Of a stretch of DNA of 34,106 bases, positions 6,682 through 14,710 are shown in pieces. A program made the translations under genes and the position numbers. How positions within the stretch are numbered: position 1 is the stretch's first letter; each line of letters opens with the position of its first letter. Origin of the DNA: Planctomycetia bacterium (GTDB lineage Bacteria > Planctomycetota > UBA8108 > SXIK01); the NCBI GenBank assembly GCA_005772855.1, contig SXIK01000076.1:1-34106 (forward strand). Reading direction: 5' to 3'. Under the pieces are notes generated by a model, which did not search any database, was not told the origin of the DNA, and was given only the letters and a program-made list of their open reading frames with translations.

Positions 6682-8223
6682 ATGTCCATCCTCGGTCTCG
6701 ACATTGGCACCAGCGGCGTCAAGGCGGTCGCGTTCCGCGACGACGGCCAGTTCCTCACCTCGGCATATCGCGAATACAACCTGAAGAGCCAGCGACCAGG
6801 CTGGCTGGAGCTCGACCCTGCCGAGGTGCTGGCTGCAATCCGACATGTCACCGGCACTGTTGGATCCATGACAAGGGCTGATCCGATCAAGAGCGTGGGC
6901 ACTTCGGCCCTTGGCGAGGCAGCCGTTCCGGTCGATGGCGCTGGCAAGGCCGTCGGCAACGCGATCATCGGCTTTGACGCTCGCGGCGAGGCCGAGATGA
7001 CGCAGCTCAAGAAGCAACTCACCAACCACGAGGTCTTCGACATCACAGGCCACGGAATCAACTCCTACCACACGCTCTTCAAGATGGCGTGGCGTCGCGA
7101 CAACGATCGCGACGTCTTCAAGTCCGCAAGGAAGTTCCTCTGCTTTGGCGACTTCACCGCGGCCTCGATGGGTGTGCCTGCCAAGATGGACTATTCGCTG
7201 GCGGCTCGCACGCTCGCGTTCGACATTCACTCGCTCGAGTGGTCACGCAAGATCATCGAGGCAGCTGGGCTGTCCACGGACATCTTCCCCCCGGCGGTTG
7301 CACCCGGTGAGGCGCTCGGCGAGCTTGGAGCTTCGGCGGCGACAGAATTCGGCTTACCCAGAGGGTGTATCTTTTCAGCCGGACTTCACGATCAGCCGGC
7401 AGGCATTCTCGGCGCCGGCATTCAACCGGGAGAGTCGATGCTCGCGACGGGCACGGTGATTTGCCTGGGAGTGCGTCTCAAGGCCAAGCCGCAGGGCACC
7501 GTCATGGTCGATAACAACCTGTGCTACTACCCCACTGCGGGAGATCGACAGTACGTATCGATCGCGTGGAATTTCACGGGTGGGAGCCTCTTGAAGTGGT
7601 ACCGCGACAACCTCGTCGGCGAAGAGATTCAGGAGGCGGCCCGACGCAGCGTCGATGCCTACGAGGTGATCACCCAGGGGCTTCCCGACAACCCGACAGG
7701 GCTCCTGGTTCTGCCTCACTTCACCACGACAGGCACGCCGTGGCTTGATCCACGGGCTTTGGGCGCTATCTTCGGCCTGCGACTCACGACGACGCGCAAG
7801 GACATTGTCAAAGCAATCCTGGAGGGAATTATCTACGAGATCCGGCTCAACGTGGAGCTTCTGCGAGCGGCTGGCGTCGAGATCGGTCTTTACAAGGCGA
7901 TCGGGGGAGCGGCGAAGTCGCAAGCCTGGATGCAAGTCGCAGCCGATGTCCTGGGTCGGCCAGTGGCGATCACCACCGTCACAGAAGGCGCGGCGTTCGG
8001 TGCGGCGCTACTCGGAGCGAAGGCCGCCGGTGTGGTCAGGTCACTATCGGAAATCGAGCAAATTGTCCAGGACTCGGCTCGAGTCGAGTGCGTGCTGGAG
8101 CCCCGGCTCGACCGCACGCGCAAGTACGACGAGCGCTTCAAAATCTACAAGGACCTCTATCCCCGGACGAAGGACCTCTCACACCGGGTCTTCGCGCTCG
8201 GGGAAGAGGCGGGGACCCCCTGA
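6682..8223 (+). CDS. FGGY-family carbohydrate kinase, xylulokinase-like
   Basis: A 513-residue sugar or polyol kinase that transfers phosphate from ATP. The N terminus has the ASKHA phosphate loop GLDIGTSGVKA, followed by PGWLELDP. The middle has LHDQPAGILGAGIQPGESMLATGT, and the C-terminal domain has AIGGAAKSQAWMQVAADVLGRPV and TEGAAFGAALLGAKAAG, all family hallmarks. ATG 6682 places these motifs at the usual distance from the start, though the frame is open further upstream. The substrate is uncertain: xylulose, ribulose, glycerol or another polyol is possible. It ends exactly where the convergent iron alcohol dehydrogenase ends (shared TGATCA). A sugar kinase beside an alcohol dehydrogenase hints at polyol use, but convergent orientation means they are not one transcript. 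Confidence 0.9.
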   Translation: MSILGLDIGTSGVKAVAFRDDGQFLTSAYREYNLKSQRPGWLELDPAEVLAAIRHVTGTVGSMTRADPIKSVGTSALGEAAVPVDGAGKAVGNAIIGFDARGEAEMTQLKKQLTNHEVFDITGHGINSYHTLFKMAWRRDNDRDVFKSARKFLCFGDFTAASMGVPAKMDYSLAARTLAFDIHSLEWSRKIIEAAGLSTDIFPPAVAPGEALGELGASAATEFGLPRGCIFSAGLHDQPAGILGAGIQPGESMLATGTVICLGVRLKAKPQGTVMVDNNLCYYPTAGDRQYVSIAWNFTGGSLLKWYRDNLVGEEIQEAARRSVDAYEVITQGLPDNPTGLLVLPHFTTTGTPWLDPRALGAIFGLRLTTTRKDIVKAILEGIIYEIRLNVELLRAAGVEIGLYKAIGGAAKSQAWMQVAADVLGRPVAITTVTEGAAFGAALLGAKAAGVVRSLSEIEQIVQDSARVECVLEPRLDRTRKYDERFKIYKDLYPRTKDLSHRVFALGEEAGTP

Positions 8224-9345
8224 TCAGTAGGCGAGCCGGTAGAGCTCACGGCATACCTCAACACTGAGAGGTTTCGGATTCGTCGCTCCCGAGTGGTCCT
8301 CGAAGGCAGCCTGACTTTGCGCCTCGACTTCGTCCCAGGGTACGCTCAGGTCGCGCAAACGGGTGGGCAGGCCGATCTCGTGTGCAAGAGTCGCGAAGAA
8401 GTCGGGCACCACCGCGGGACTGGAAATTCGAAGCGTCTCACCAAGCCGTGAAATTTTTTCAGGGCATGCCTCGGCGTTGAAGCGGAGAACGTGGGGAAGC
8501 ATCACGGCGTTGAGCGTGCCATGATGCAATCGTCGGTGCTGAAGGCTGCCCAGGGGGTGGCTCAAACTGTGTACAGCGCCGAGACCTTTTTGGAACGTGA
8601 GCCCGCCCTGCACTGCAGCGAGGAGCATTTCGCTTCGAGCTTCGACGTTGGTGCCAACTCGAACCGCGGTGCGGAGGTGTTTCACCGCCCTCTCAAGGCC
8701 GTCGAGCGCAATGGCCTCGGCGACAGGATTCCAGCGCGGGCTAAGGAATGTTTCAACACAGTGTGAGATCGCGTCCATGCCGCTGCCCGCCGTGAGCCAG
8801 GGCGGAAGGCCAAGCGTGAGGAGAGGATCGCACAGGGATGCTTGTGGAATCAATTTCGGGCTCAGCAGCGCCCACTTCCGGCCATTTCTGAACGTAATGA
8901 GGGCTCCCCGGCCCACCTCGCTGCCCGTGCCGGCGGTCGTGGGAACGGCAACAACGGCCGGCTTCTGGCCCGAGATCCGCTCCAGCCCCCCTTTCAGGAA
9001 GGCATAGCGCTCCAGCGGCGGAGCGTGCGTGACAAGAACTGAGATAACCTTTGCGCAGTCGATCGGGGAGCCGCCGCCGACCGCTATCAGCCCATCGCAC
9101 GCAGAGCTGTGATAGCGTTCGAGCCCCCGCTCCACGTTCGTTTCGGTGGGGTTCGAATCGACATCAGCGAACACAAAGGCGCTCGAAAGATCCGGCATTT
9201 GCGCGAGAATCCCGGCCGCGACGACACCCGGATCCGTGACGATGAGCGGCCTCTTGATCCCGAGACGATCCAAAATCTCAGGCAACTGCCGAATCGCGCC
9301 GGGCTCAAAGTAAACATCCGTGAGATAGTGAAATGTGGGCGGCAT
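8224..9345 (-). CDS. Iron-containing (group III) alcohol dehydrogenase
   Basis: A 373-residue NAD(P)-dependent alcohol dehydrogenase of the Fe-ADH family. The nucleotide-binding motif GGGSPID is at residues 90-96, followed by AVPTTAGTGSEVG and the metal-site helices SGMDAISHCVETFLS and GAVHSLSHPLG. The next helix includes HHGTLNAVMLPHVLRFN. These match the D-x3-H ... H ... H ligand pattern. ATG 9345 is preceded by GAGGGA nine bases away, and a minus-strand TATAAT lies 53 bases upstream. The substrate (short alcohol, butanol, lactaldehyde or other) cannot be set from sequence alone. Its stop codon abuts that of the FGGY kinase. Confidence 0.92.
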   Translation of the reverse strand: MPPTFHYLTDVYFEPGAIRQLPEILDRLGIKRPLIVTDPGVVAAGILAQMPDLSSAFVFADVDSNPTETNVERGLERYHSSACDGLIAVGGGSPIDCAKVISVLVTHAPPLERYAFLKGGLERISGQKPAVVAVPTTAGTGSEVGRGALITFRNGRKWALLSPKLIPQASLCDPLLTLGLPPWLTAGSGMDAISHCVETFLSPRWNPVAEAIALDGLERAVKHLRTAVRVGTNVEARSEMLLAAVQGGLTFQKGLGAVHSLSHPLGSLQHRRLHHGTLNAVMLPHVLRFNAEACPEKISRLGETLRISSPAVVPDFFATLAHEIGLPTRLRDLSVPWDEVEAQSQAAFEDHSGATNPKPLSVEVCRELYRLAY

Positions 9346-9397
9346 TGGAACAGGTCCCTCGAGGGCTTCTTCGGAATGGGCCGGGGATCGTGGCTCG

Positions 9398-9403
9398 ATT
9401 ATA
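9398..9403 (-). promoter_or_regulatory. Candidate -10 box for the alcohol dehydrogenase
   Basis: On the minus strand this reads TATAAT, a perfect -10 hexamer, at a distance that would give a leader of about 45 bases before ATG 9345. No good -35 hexamer lies 16-18 bases upstream, so the call rests on the -10 and its position. Confidence 0.35.
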
Positions 9404-9704
9404 TTCTGAAACCCCAGGACAGGCTCCGCGGTTCATCTGGCCATCTGGCCGGACGCAAGCCTCGCCGGGCACCTGGAATTTGCGGCAAAGAAACTGGACA
9501 GCTCGCTGGGACGCAAAATTTCCGGCCGGTCCACTGTCACGAAAAGCCAGGTGGGCTACTCAAGTACTGGCATCGAGGTACCGGACGAGGTTGCTTGACT
9601 GGACGGGAACGGCGATCCTTTCCTGAGAATCGGCTTGAACGGCGCTGCGCCTTCGGTTCTCCTCGTCTCTTTCGTCCATTGTCTCTCGCGCCCAACTTTC
9701 CTCC
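9404..9704. other. Divergent intergenic region before the ABC-F gene
   Basis: Contains the tandem 8-mer CATCTGGC twice in a row (9434-9449) and, just before ATG 9705, a pyrimidine-rich leader (about 9650-9704, many C/T runs) with no Shine-Dalgarno sequence. No promoter pointing right was convincing. No RNA gene was seen. Confidence 0.45.
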
Positions 9705-11516
9705 ATGTCCATCGCGATCCAACTCCGAGAACTCGACAAGCGCTTCAACACGGTCGTCGTCTTCGACCACGCCAATCTATCGCTGGACTCCCGCGACAAG
9801 GTTGGGGTTATCGGGAGAAACGGCGCGGGAAAGAGCACGCTGTGCCGACTGATTACCGGAGAGGACGAGCCGGATAGCGGAGCGATCGTCTTGAACCCGC
9901 GTCTTCGCCTCGGATACCTCGAGCAGAACGAGTCCTTCAAACCCGGCGAGCGCCTGATCGCGTTCCTGGAGCGTGTCTCCGCTCGACCCGTGTGGGACTG
10001 TGCGCGCATGGCGGCGCGCTTTCAGCTTCGTGGCGACCTCATCAACGCGGAGTTTGCAAGCCTCTCTGGAGGATTCCGCACACGCGCCAAGCTGGCCGCG
10101 ATGCTCCTCCGCGAGCCAAACTACCTCCTCCTCGACGAGCCAACGAACTACCTCGATCTGCAGACGCTCGTCCTCTTCGAGCGCCTTCTGGCTGAGTTTT
10201 CGGGCGGCTGCCTCGTCGTCTCGCACGATCGCGAGTTTCTGAAGCGCAGCTGCGACAAGACGCTAGATGTCGAGCGAGGTAGCCTGACGTTTTTTCCTGG
10301 GGACGTCGAGGCCTACCTTGCGTACAAGGAAGAGGACCGCGAGCACCTGGAGCGTCAAAATCGCAAGATAGATGCCCGCCGCAAGCATCTCCAGGACTTC
10401 GTTGATCGAAACCGAGTCCGTGCGTCAACGGCCTCCCGGGCGCAGTCAAAGATGAAGGAGATCGACCGGCTCCGTCCGGTCTCGATTGAGCACCCGATGG
10501 CCACGGCGCGGATCCGCATGCCCGGAGTCGAGCCGCGCACCGGAACGGCGCTCGCGTGCGAGGACCTCGCGATCGGCTATCCGGAGCGGATTGTCGCTCG
10601 CAACATCCGCTTCGAAATCGAGCGCCGCCAGCACGTGGCAGTCGTCGGCCAGAACGGCGAGGGCAAGACGACGTTCCTCCGAACACTTGCAGGCGATATC
10701 ACCCCGCAGAGCGGTGGATTCCGCTGGGGCTACGGCCTGACCGTGGGATACTACGCTCAGCACGTGTACTCGGCGATGCCGGACGGCGCGACGGTCACAG
10801 ACTATCTGATCAGCAAGGCCGCGCCGGACGTCTTTCGCCAGGACGTCCTGGACATGGCAGGAGCGTTTCTGTTCCAGGGCGACGACGTCCGCAAGTCGAT
10901 TTCGGTCCTCTCGGGTGGCGAGCGTGCCCGACTTTGCCTTGCCGGCCTCCTGCTCGCTCGACGATCCGTCCTGTTGCTCGACGAGCCCACAAACCACCTC
11001 GACTTCGAGACGGTCGAGGCGCTCGGTCGAGCGCTGAGCAGCTACCCGGGCACGATCTTCTTCGTCAGTCACGATCGGACGTTTGTCCACCTCGTCGCGA
11101 CCAACGTCGTCGAAGTGCAGGGCGGGCGCGTGACGCTCTATCCTGGCAGTTACGACGATTACCTCTACCGTGTACTGAAGGACGCAGAGGATTCCTCTAC
11201 AGCTCCCGAGCCCACCCCGGCCTCCACCGAGAAGCCAGCAGATCGCGAGCCAACGGAACGAGACGCAAGAAAAGAACGGCGCATGCGTCGCCAGCGGCTC
11301 CAGCGCGAAAGCCGCTCTCTGGAGGGGGAGCTTCAGGCCCTCACACGAGAGCGCGACGAGATTACTAGCTTTTACCTCCAGAATCCAACGGCGTATGCTC
11401 CGCAGATGCAGGCGCGTCTCGAAGTGATCAAGCCGCTCCTTGCGGCAGCAGAGGAGCGGTGGCTCAAGCTCGAGGCAGAGGCGGAGGAGCTTGCCGAGGA
11501 CTCCGAGCGAGACTGA
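9705..11516 (+). CDS. ABC-F family ATPase (Uup/YheS/EttA-like)
   Basis: A soluble protein of 603 residues with two tandem ATP-binding cassettes and no membrane segments, typical of ABC-F proteins that act on ribosomes. Cassette 1 has Walker A GRNGAGKST (37-45), signature LSGGFRTRAKLA and Walker B YLLLDEPTNYLD. Cassette 2 has Walker A GQNGEGKTT (about 315-323), signature LSGGERARLCLA and VLLLDEPTNHLD. Between them lies a long charged linker helix (VEAYLAYKEEDREHLERQ onward), the P-site tRNA-interaction motif of the family. The C-terminal 90 residues form a charged coiled coil, as in Uup or YheS. Whether it is a housekeeping factor or a ribosome-protection type cannot be decided. ATG 9705 lacks a Shine-Dalgarno sequence. 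Confidence 0.93.
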   Translation: MSIAIQLRELDKRFNTVVVFDHANLSLDSRDKVGVIGRNGAGKSTLCRLITGEDEPDSGAIVLNPRLRLGYLEQNESFKPGERLIAFLERVSARPVWDCARMAARFQLRGDLINAEFASLSGGFRTRAKLAAMLLREPNYLLLDEPTNYLDLQTLVLFERLLAEFSGGCLVVSHDREFLKRSCDKTLDVERGSLTFFPGDVEAYLAYKEEDREHLERQNRKIDARRKHLQDFVDRNRVRASTASRAQSKMKEIDRLRPVSIEHPMATARIRMPGVEPRTGTALACEDLAIGYPERIVARNIRFEIERRQHVAVVGQNGEGKTTFLRTLAGDITPQSGGFRWGYGLTVGYYAQHVYSAMPDGATVTDYLISKAAPDVFRQDVLDMAGAFLFQGDDVRKSISVLSGGERARLCLAGLLLARRSVLLLDEPTNHLDFETVEALGRALSSYPGTIFFVSHDRTFVHLVATNVVEVQGGRVTLYPGSYDDYLYRVLKDAEDSSTAPEPTPASTEKPADREPTERDARKERRMRRQRLQRESRSLEGELQALTRERDEITSFYLQNPTAYAPQMQARLEVIKPLLAAAEERWLKLEAEAEELAEDSERD

Positions 11517-11590
11517 AAGATCGCGTGCGACTCGTCACGACTCGCAGCGGAGCATCCCTGAATAAGTGACTTCCCAGGCGTGTGCCCCAG

Positions 11591-11680
11591 GCGTTCTCAA
11601 AACGTTCTCAAGACGTTCCCTGCTCCTGAGTACCGCCCGAGAGCTGCATTTTCAGGCACTAACTTACGGTGGGCGGTACT
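11591..11680. promoter_or_regulatory. Phased direct repeats and long inverted repeat before the epimerase gene
   Basis: CGTTC occurs at 11592, 11603 and 11614, exactly 11 bp apart; the first two extend to CGTTCTCAA. Ten bases after the third copy begins an inverted repeat, AGTACCGCCC (11629-11638) with GGGCGGTACT (11671-11680), perfect over 10 bp. The site is 75 bases past the ABC-F stop and about 95-180 bases before the epimerase ATG. Helically phased direct repeats suggest a protein-binding array. The inverted repeat could be an operator or the stem of a terminator lacking a U-tract. Confidence 0.4.
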
Positions 11681-11772
11681 GAGGCTTCCCTCGATCGGCG
11701 GATTTGCTATCATGTCGAGGCTCTTGGTCCACACGTCCAGTCAACTGACCCACTTCGTCAAGGAATCGCTCA

Positions 11773-12930
11773 ATGAATTTCAGGCAATTTCTGGTTCGCT
11801 CGTGGATGGCCGCTGTGCTCTGCGCTGGTCTTGCTAGCTGCGCTGGAGGCCCGAGGAACTCGGGCCCCAATACGGGGAAAATCAAGAAAGAGCCTTGGGG
11901 CACGACGCACGAAGGCCAGGCAGTCGATCTCTATACCTTGACCAACCGAAACGGGCTCGTCGCCAAGCTCACAACGTACGGGGCGTTGCTGACGGAGCTC
12001 CACGTTCCCGATCGAAACGGCAAGCTGGGCGATGTCGTGCTCGGGCTGGACACTCTCGACGACTATTTGAGGGGACACCCCAACTTCGGCAGCACGATCG
12101 GCCGCGTGACCAACCGCATCGCAAAGGGAAAATTCACGCTCGACAACAAGGAATATCAGCTTGCGATCAATTTCGGGACGAACCATTTGCACGGGGGCAA
12201 GGTCGGATTCGACAAGCGTGTCTGGAAAGCCGAGGGGAAAATAACCGACCTGGGCCCGTCCGTACGATTGACCTACTTGAGTCCTGATGGAGAGGAGGGT
12301 TACCCTGGCAATGTCGAAGTCGAGGTTGTCTATACGCTGACAAACTCGGACGAGCTGGCGATCGAATACAAGGCCACGACGGACAAGGCCACGCCCATCA
12401 ACCTGACCAACCACAGCTACTTCAACCTGGCCGGCGCGGGCAATGGCACGATCCTCAACCACGAGCTCACGCTCATGGCCGAGAGCTACACACCGAGTGA
12501 TCAGGACGGCGTTCCGACCGGTGAAATAGCGCCCGTCAAGGGGACGGCGCTGGACTTCACGAAGCCCAAGGCCATTGGCGCACGGTTCGACCAGCTCACC
12601 GGGACCCCTCGTGGCTACGACCAAAACTATGTACTCAACAACCAGGACCCTGGCACCCTGGCGCTCGCTGCACGAGTCTTCGAGCCCACATCGGGTCGCG
12701 TTCTTGAGATCCTCACGACGGAGCCGGGAGTCCAGCTCTACACGGACAACTACTCCGAGGGCAAGTTGAAGGGCAAGGGCGGCAGCCCCTACCAAAGGCA
12801 CTCGGGTTTCTGCCTTGAGACACAGCACTACCCTGACTCGGTGAACCACTCCAATTTCCCGTCGACCATCTGCCGACCAGGGCAGACCTACCGCTCGAAG
12901 ACAGTGCACCGCTTCAGCGTGAGGAAGTAA
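11773..12930 (+). CDS. Aldose 1-epimerase, probable secreted lipoprotein
   Basis: Mutarotase of 385 residues that interconverts alpha and beta anomers of sugars such as galactose or glucose. The signal peptide ends GLASC, making Cys23 the likely lipidated residue, so this enzyme probably works outside the cytoplasm, unlike cytoplasmic GalM. Family hallmarks follow: TLTNRNGLVAKLTTYGALLTEL, GRVTNRIAKGKF, NHLHGG (His140 region), NLTNHSYFNL (His214 region), GYDQNYVL and a C-terminal LYTDNY...GFCLETQHYPDSVNH. The two histidines and the C-terminal glutamate in LETQ are the catalytic set known for the family. ATG 11773 has AAGGAA nearby. It ends 15 bases from the convergent Dabb gene. Exported mutarotases of this kind usually accompany polysaccharide use. 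Confidence 0.93.
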   Translation: MNFRQFLVRSWMAAVLCAGLASCAGGPRNSGPNTGKIKKEPWGTTHEGQAVDLYTLTNRNGLVAKLTTYGALLTELHVPDRNGKLGDVVLGLDTLDDYLRGHPNFGSTIGRVTNRIAKGKFTLDNKEYQLAINFGTNHLHGGKVGFDKRVWKAEGKITDLGPSVRLTYLSPDGEEGYPGNVEVEVVYTLTNSDELAIEYKATTDKATPINLTNHSYFNLAGAGNGTILNHELTLMAESYTPSDQDGVPTGEIAPVKGTALDFTKPKAIGARFDQLTGTPRGYDQNYVLNNQDPGTLALAARVFEPTSGRVLEILTTEPGVQLYTDNYSEGKLKGKGGSPYQRHSGFCLETQHYPDSVNHSNFPSTICRPGQTYRSKTVHRFSVRK

Positions 12931-12945
12931 GGGTGCCGGACTCGC

Positions 12946-13251
12946 TCACCCCACGATCGAGTCGAAAATGCGCACCTTCTTCCAGCTCTCCTTGTGCTCG
13001 GCCAAGAACTGGTTGTGGCGTTCGGTGGTCTGATACTTGTCGTGCGCGGCGCGGTCCTTGAAGACCAGGAGCAGCGAAACGTCAAAGTCACGATCGTTCA
13101 CGGGTCGGGCCAGCTCGGGCTCGAGCGTGCCGCAGGCATAAAACACTGTGCCCGGATGGGCGGTGAGGTACTTGTCGCAGGCTTCGACCAGGTGATGAAT
13201 GGCTTCCTGCGATCGGTCCTTGAGGGTGAAGTAGACACTGTGTGCGAGCAT
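12946..13251 (-). CDS. Dabb (stress-responsive A/B barrel) domain protein
   Basis: About 101 residues forming one dimeric alpha-beta barrel domain: MLAHSVYFTLKDRSQEAIHHL, then a YLTAHPGTVFYACGTL segment, DFDVSLLLVFKDRAAHDKYQT and HNQFLAEHKESWKKVRIFDSIVG. The opening hydrophobic-H-x-V-x-F and the D-x-Y...H...F pattern are typical. Bacterial members are usually of unknown function; plant members are stress-induced. I start at ATG 13251, where the domain begins. A GTG six codons upstream (13269) is in frame, and neither has a clear Shine-Dalgarno sequence. It is convergent with the epimerase gene. Confidence 0.85.
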   Translation of the reverse strand: MLAHSVYFTLKDRSQEAIHHLVEACDKYLTAHPGTVFYACGTLEPELARPVNDRDFDVSLLLVFKDRAAHDKYQTTERHNQFLAEHKESWKKVRIFDSIVG

Positions 13252-13494
13252 ATTATCTGAATTGCACACGCTTCGGGGCAGATACGCAAGGGGGAAGCTA
13301 GCGGCGAGGTCCAGCGGGTGTTGGGGGTTGAAGAAGTCCTGGGAGTTTTCGGAGAGTCAAAGTAAGCCGGCATTTTGCGGCCCGTGGCCCCTCCCCGAAT
13401 GTCTCTTTCCTTCTGGAGGCCTCTCCAGCGTGGAAATAGGCCCCGACGGCCCAGGCCGCCCACTCCGGAACTGCTTCGCTGAGGTGTTACAGCC

Positions 13495-14640
13495 ATGCGT
13501 GGAACAAGGATCGCTCTCAAGCCGCTGGTTCTCTCTACAGGACTTCTCTGCCTCTTCACCCTTCCCACTCTTGCCGTCGAGCTCCAGATACCCATCTCGA
13601 CGCCACGTCTCATGGGCATCGCCGCCGAGATCCCGGCGAGTGAAGGCACGGCCCTGCTCTCCGCGGTGCTACGCTACGACGCGAAGGGGAAAGTGGTCGG
13701 TGACGCCACGATCGATGGGCAGCCGGCCTCGGTGAAAGGCGCGCTGAAGAAGACCGCGGGCGGTTGGGGCTATAGCATGACCTTCAAGGGCCTGGGTGCG
13801 CCGGTGAACTGCAAGATCTCGGGCCTCATTGGATCCGGGGTCGCGGCGATCCGGTACAGGGGTCCAAGAGGTGATGCAAAGGTCGCAAGCTTCCCCGTCG
13901 CGCTTCAGGCGTCCGAAGGCGCTTCCTCGGGCGCGCTGAGCGGCTCCTTCCAGGTCGATGCCAGGGGCAAGATCATGGGTACCGGCCAGTTCTCGAGCGG
14001 TCTGGGCAACGACCCCGAGGGTGATGGCAAGGTCACAGGAAAGTTGACTCTGACCTCGGTCTCGCTGAAGTTCAAGTCGGGCAAACAGACGATCACGTTC
14101 AAGGGCGAGGTGCAGGGGGCGTACCTCGTCGGCACCTTGAAGATCAAATCGCCGCCAGCCAGGGAGACGATCGAGTCATTCTCCATCCCGCTGGACGGCA
14201 GCTTCAGCCTGCCCCCTCAAGGCGGGCACGACGAGCCGGAGACCGAGCAGCTCCTCTTCACGATCGAGCTTGACGGCACGTCGGGTTTCTTCGGCTCGGT
14301 GACCGTGAATCGGGTCACCACCTCCAGCGGCAAGGTGTTCAACCGCGCTTACGTGGAGATTTCGAGCGGCCGCCTTTATTACCGAAACCTGGATGGCCTC
14401 GAGCTGGATGCCAACTTGCCGCTCCCTCCCACGGCGACGGGCAAATGGCTCTCCTTCCCCCTTGAAGTCTACGACGCCGCGAACGCTGGTCATCAGTTCA
14501 AGAAGTCCGGGACCTTTACCATCGACGTGACCCGCGCCGACGCGGGCGATCACGCCGGGACGTGGAGCCTGCGAGACAACGCTTTCGGTCTTGCAGTTTC
14601 GGGCACGTGGTCTGGAAAGACCGAATTGATACGCCAATGA
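13495..14640 (+). CDS. Secreted beta-rich protein of unknown function
   Basis: 381 residues with a signal peptide (LKPLVLSTGLLCLFTLPTLAVEL, cleavage probably after TLA). The mature protein is dominated by short beta strands with G-x-G turns. It contains repeating units of the type LSAVLRYDAKGKVVGDATIDG, LSGSFQVDARGKIMGTGQFSSG, VTGKLTLTSVSLKFKSG and TFKGEVQGAYLVGTLKIKSP. The D-x-x-GK-h-x-G-x-x-x-h signature recurs at least twice, suggesting an internally repeated beta-barrel or lipocalin-like sheet. A change at about residue 240 starts a second region (LLFTIELDGTSGFFGSVTVNRV). No family is recognised. ATG 13495 follows GAGG at nine bases. It is convergent with the regulatory-like repeat protein gene downstream. 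Confidence 0.75.
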   Translation: MRGTRIALKPLVLSTGLLCLFTLPTLAVELQIPISTPRLMGIAAEIPASEGTALLSAVLRYDAKGKVVGDATIDGQPASVKGALKKTAGGWGYSMTFKGLGAPVNCKISGLIGSGVAAIRYRGPRGDAKVASFPVALQASEGASSGALSGSFQVDARGKIMGTGQFSSGLGNDPEGDGKVTGKLTLTSVSLKFKSGKQTITFKGEVQGAYLVGTLKIKSPPARETIESFSIPLDGSFSLPPQGGHDEPETEQLLFTIELDGTSGFFGSVTVNRVTTSSGKVFNRAYVEISSGRLYYRNLDGLELDANLPLPPTATGKWLSFPLEVYDAANAGHQFKKSGTFTIDVTRADAGDHAGTWSLRDNAFGLAVSGTWSGKTELIRQ

Positions 14641-14710
14641 GCGTTGAGGCGTCAGCTCCGACGTCGGTACTTCTGACGCACGAAAAGCGGACCGTCGCCA
14701 CTGGAGGGAA

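Noticed and set aside
8218-8229. TGATCA palindrome at the junction of the kinase and the dehydrogenase as a regulatory site
   Set aside because: It is simply two convergent TGA stop codons placed back to back.
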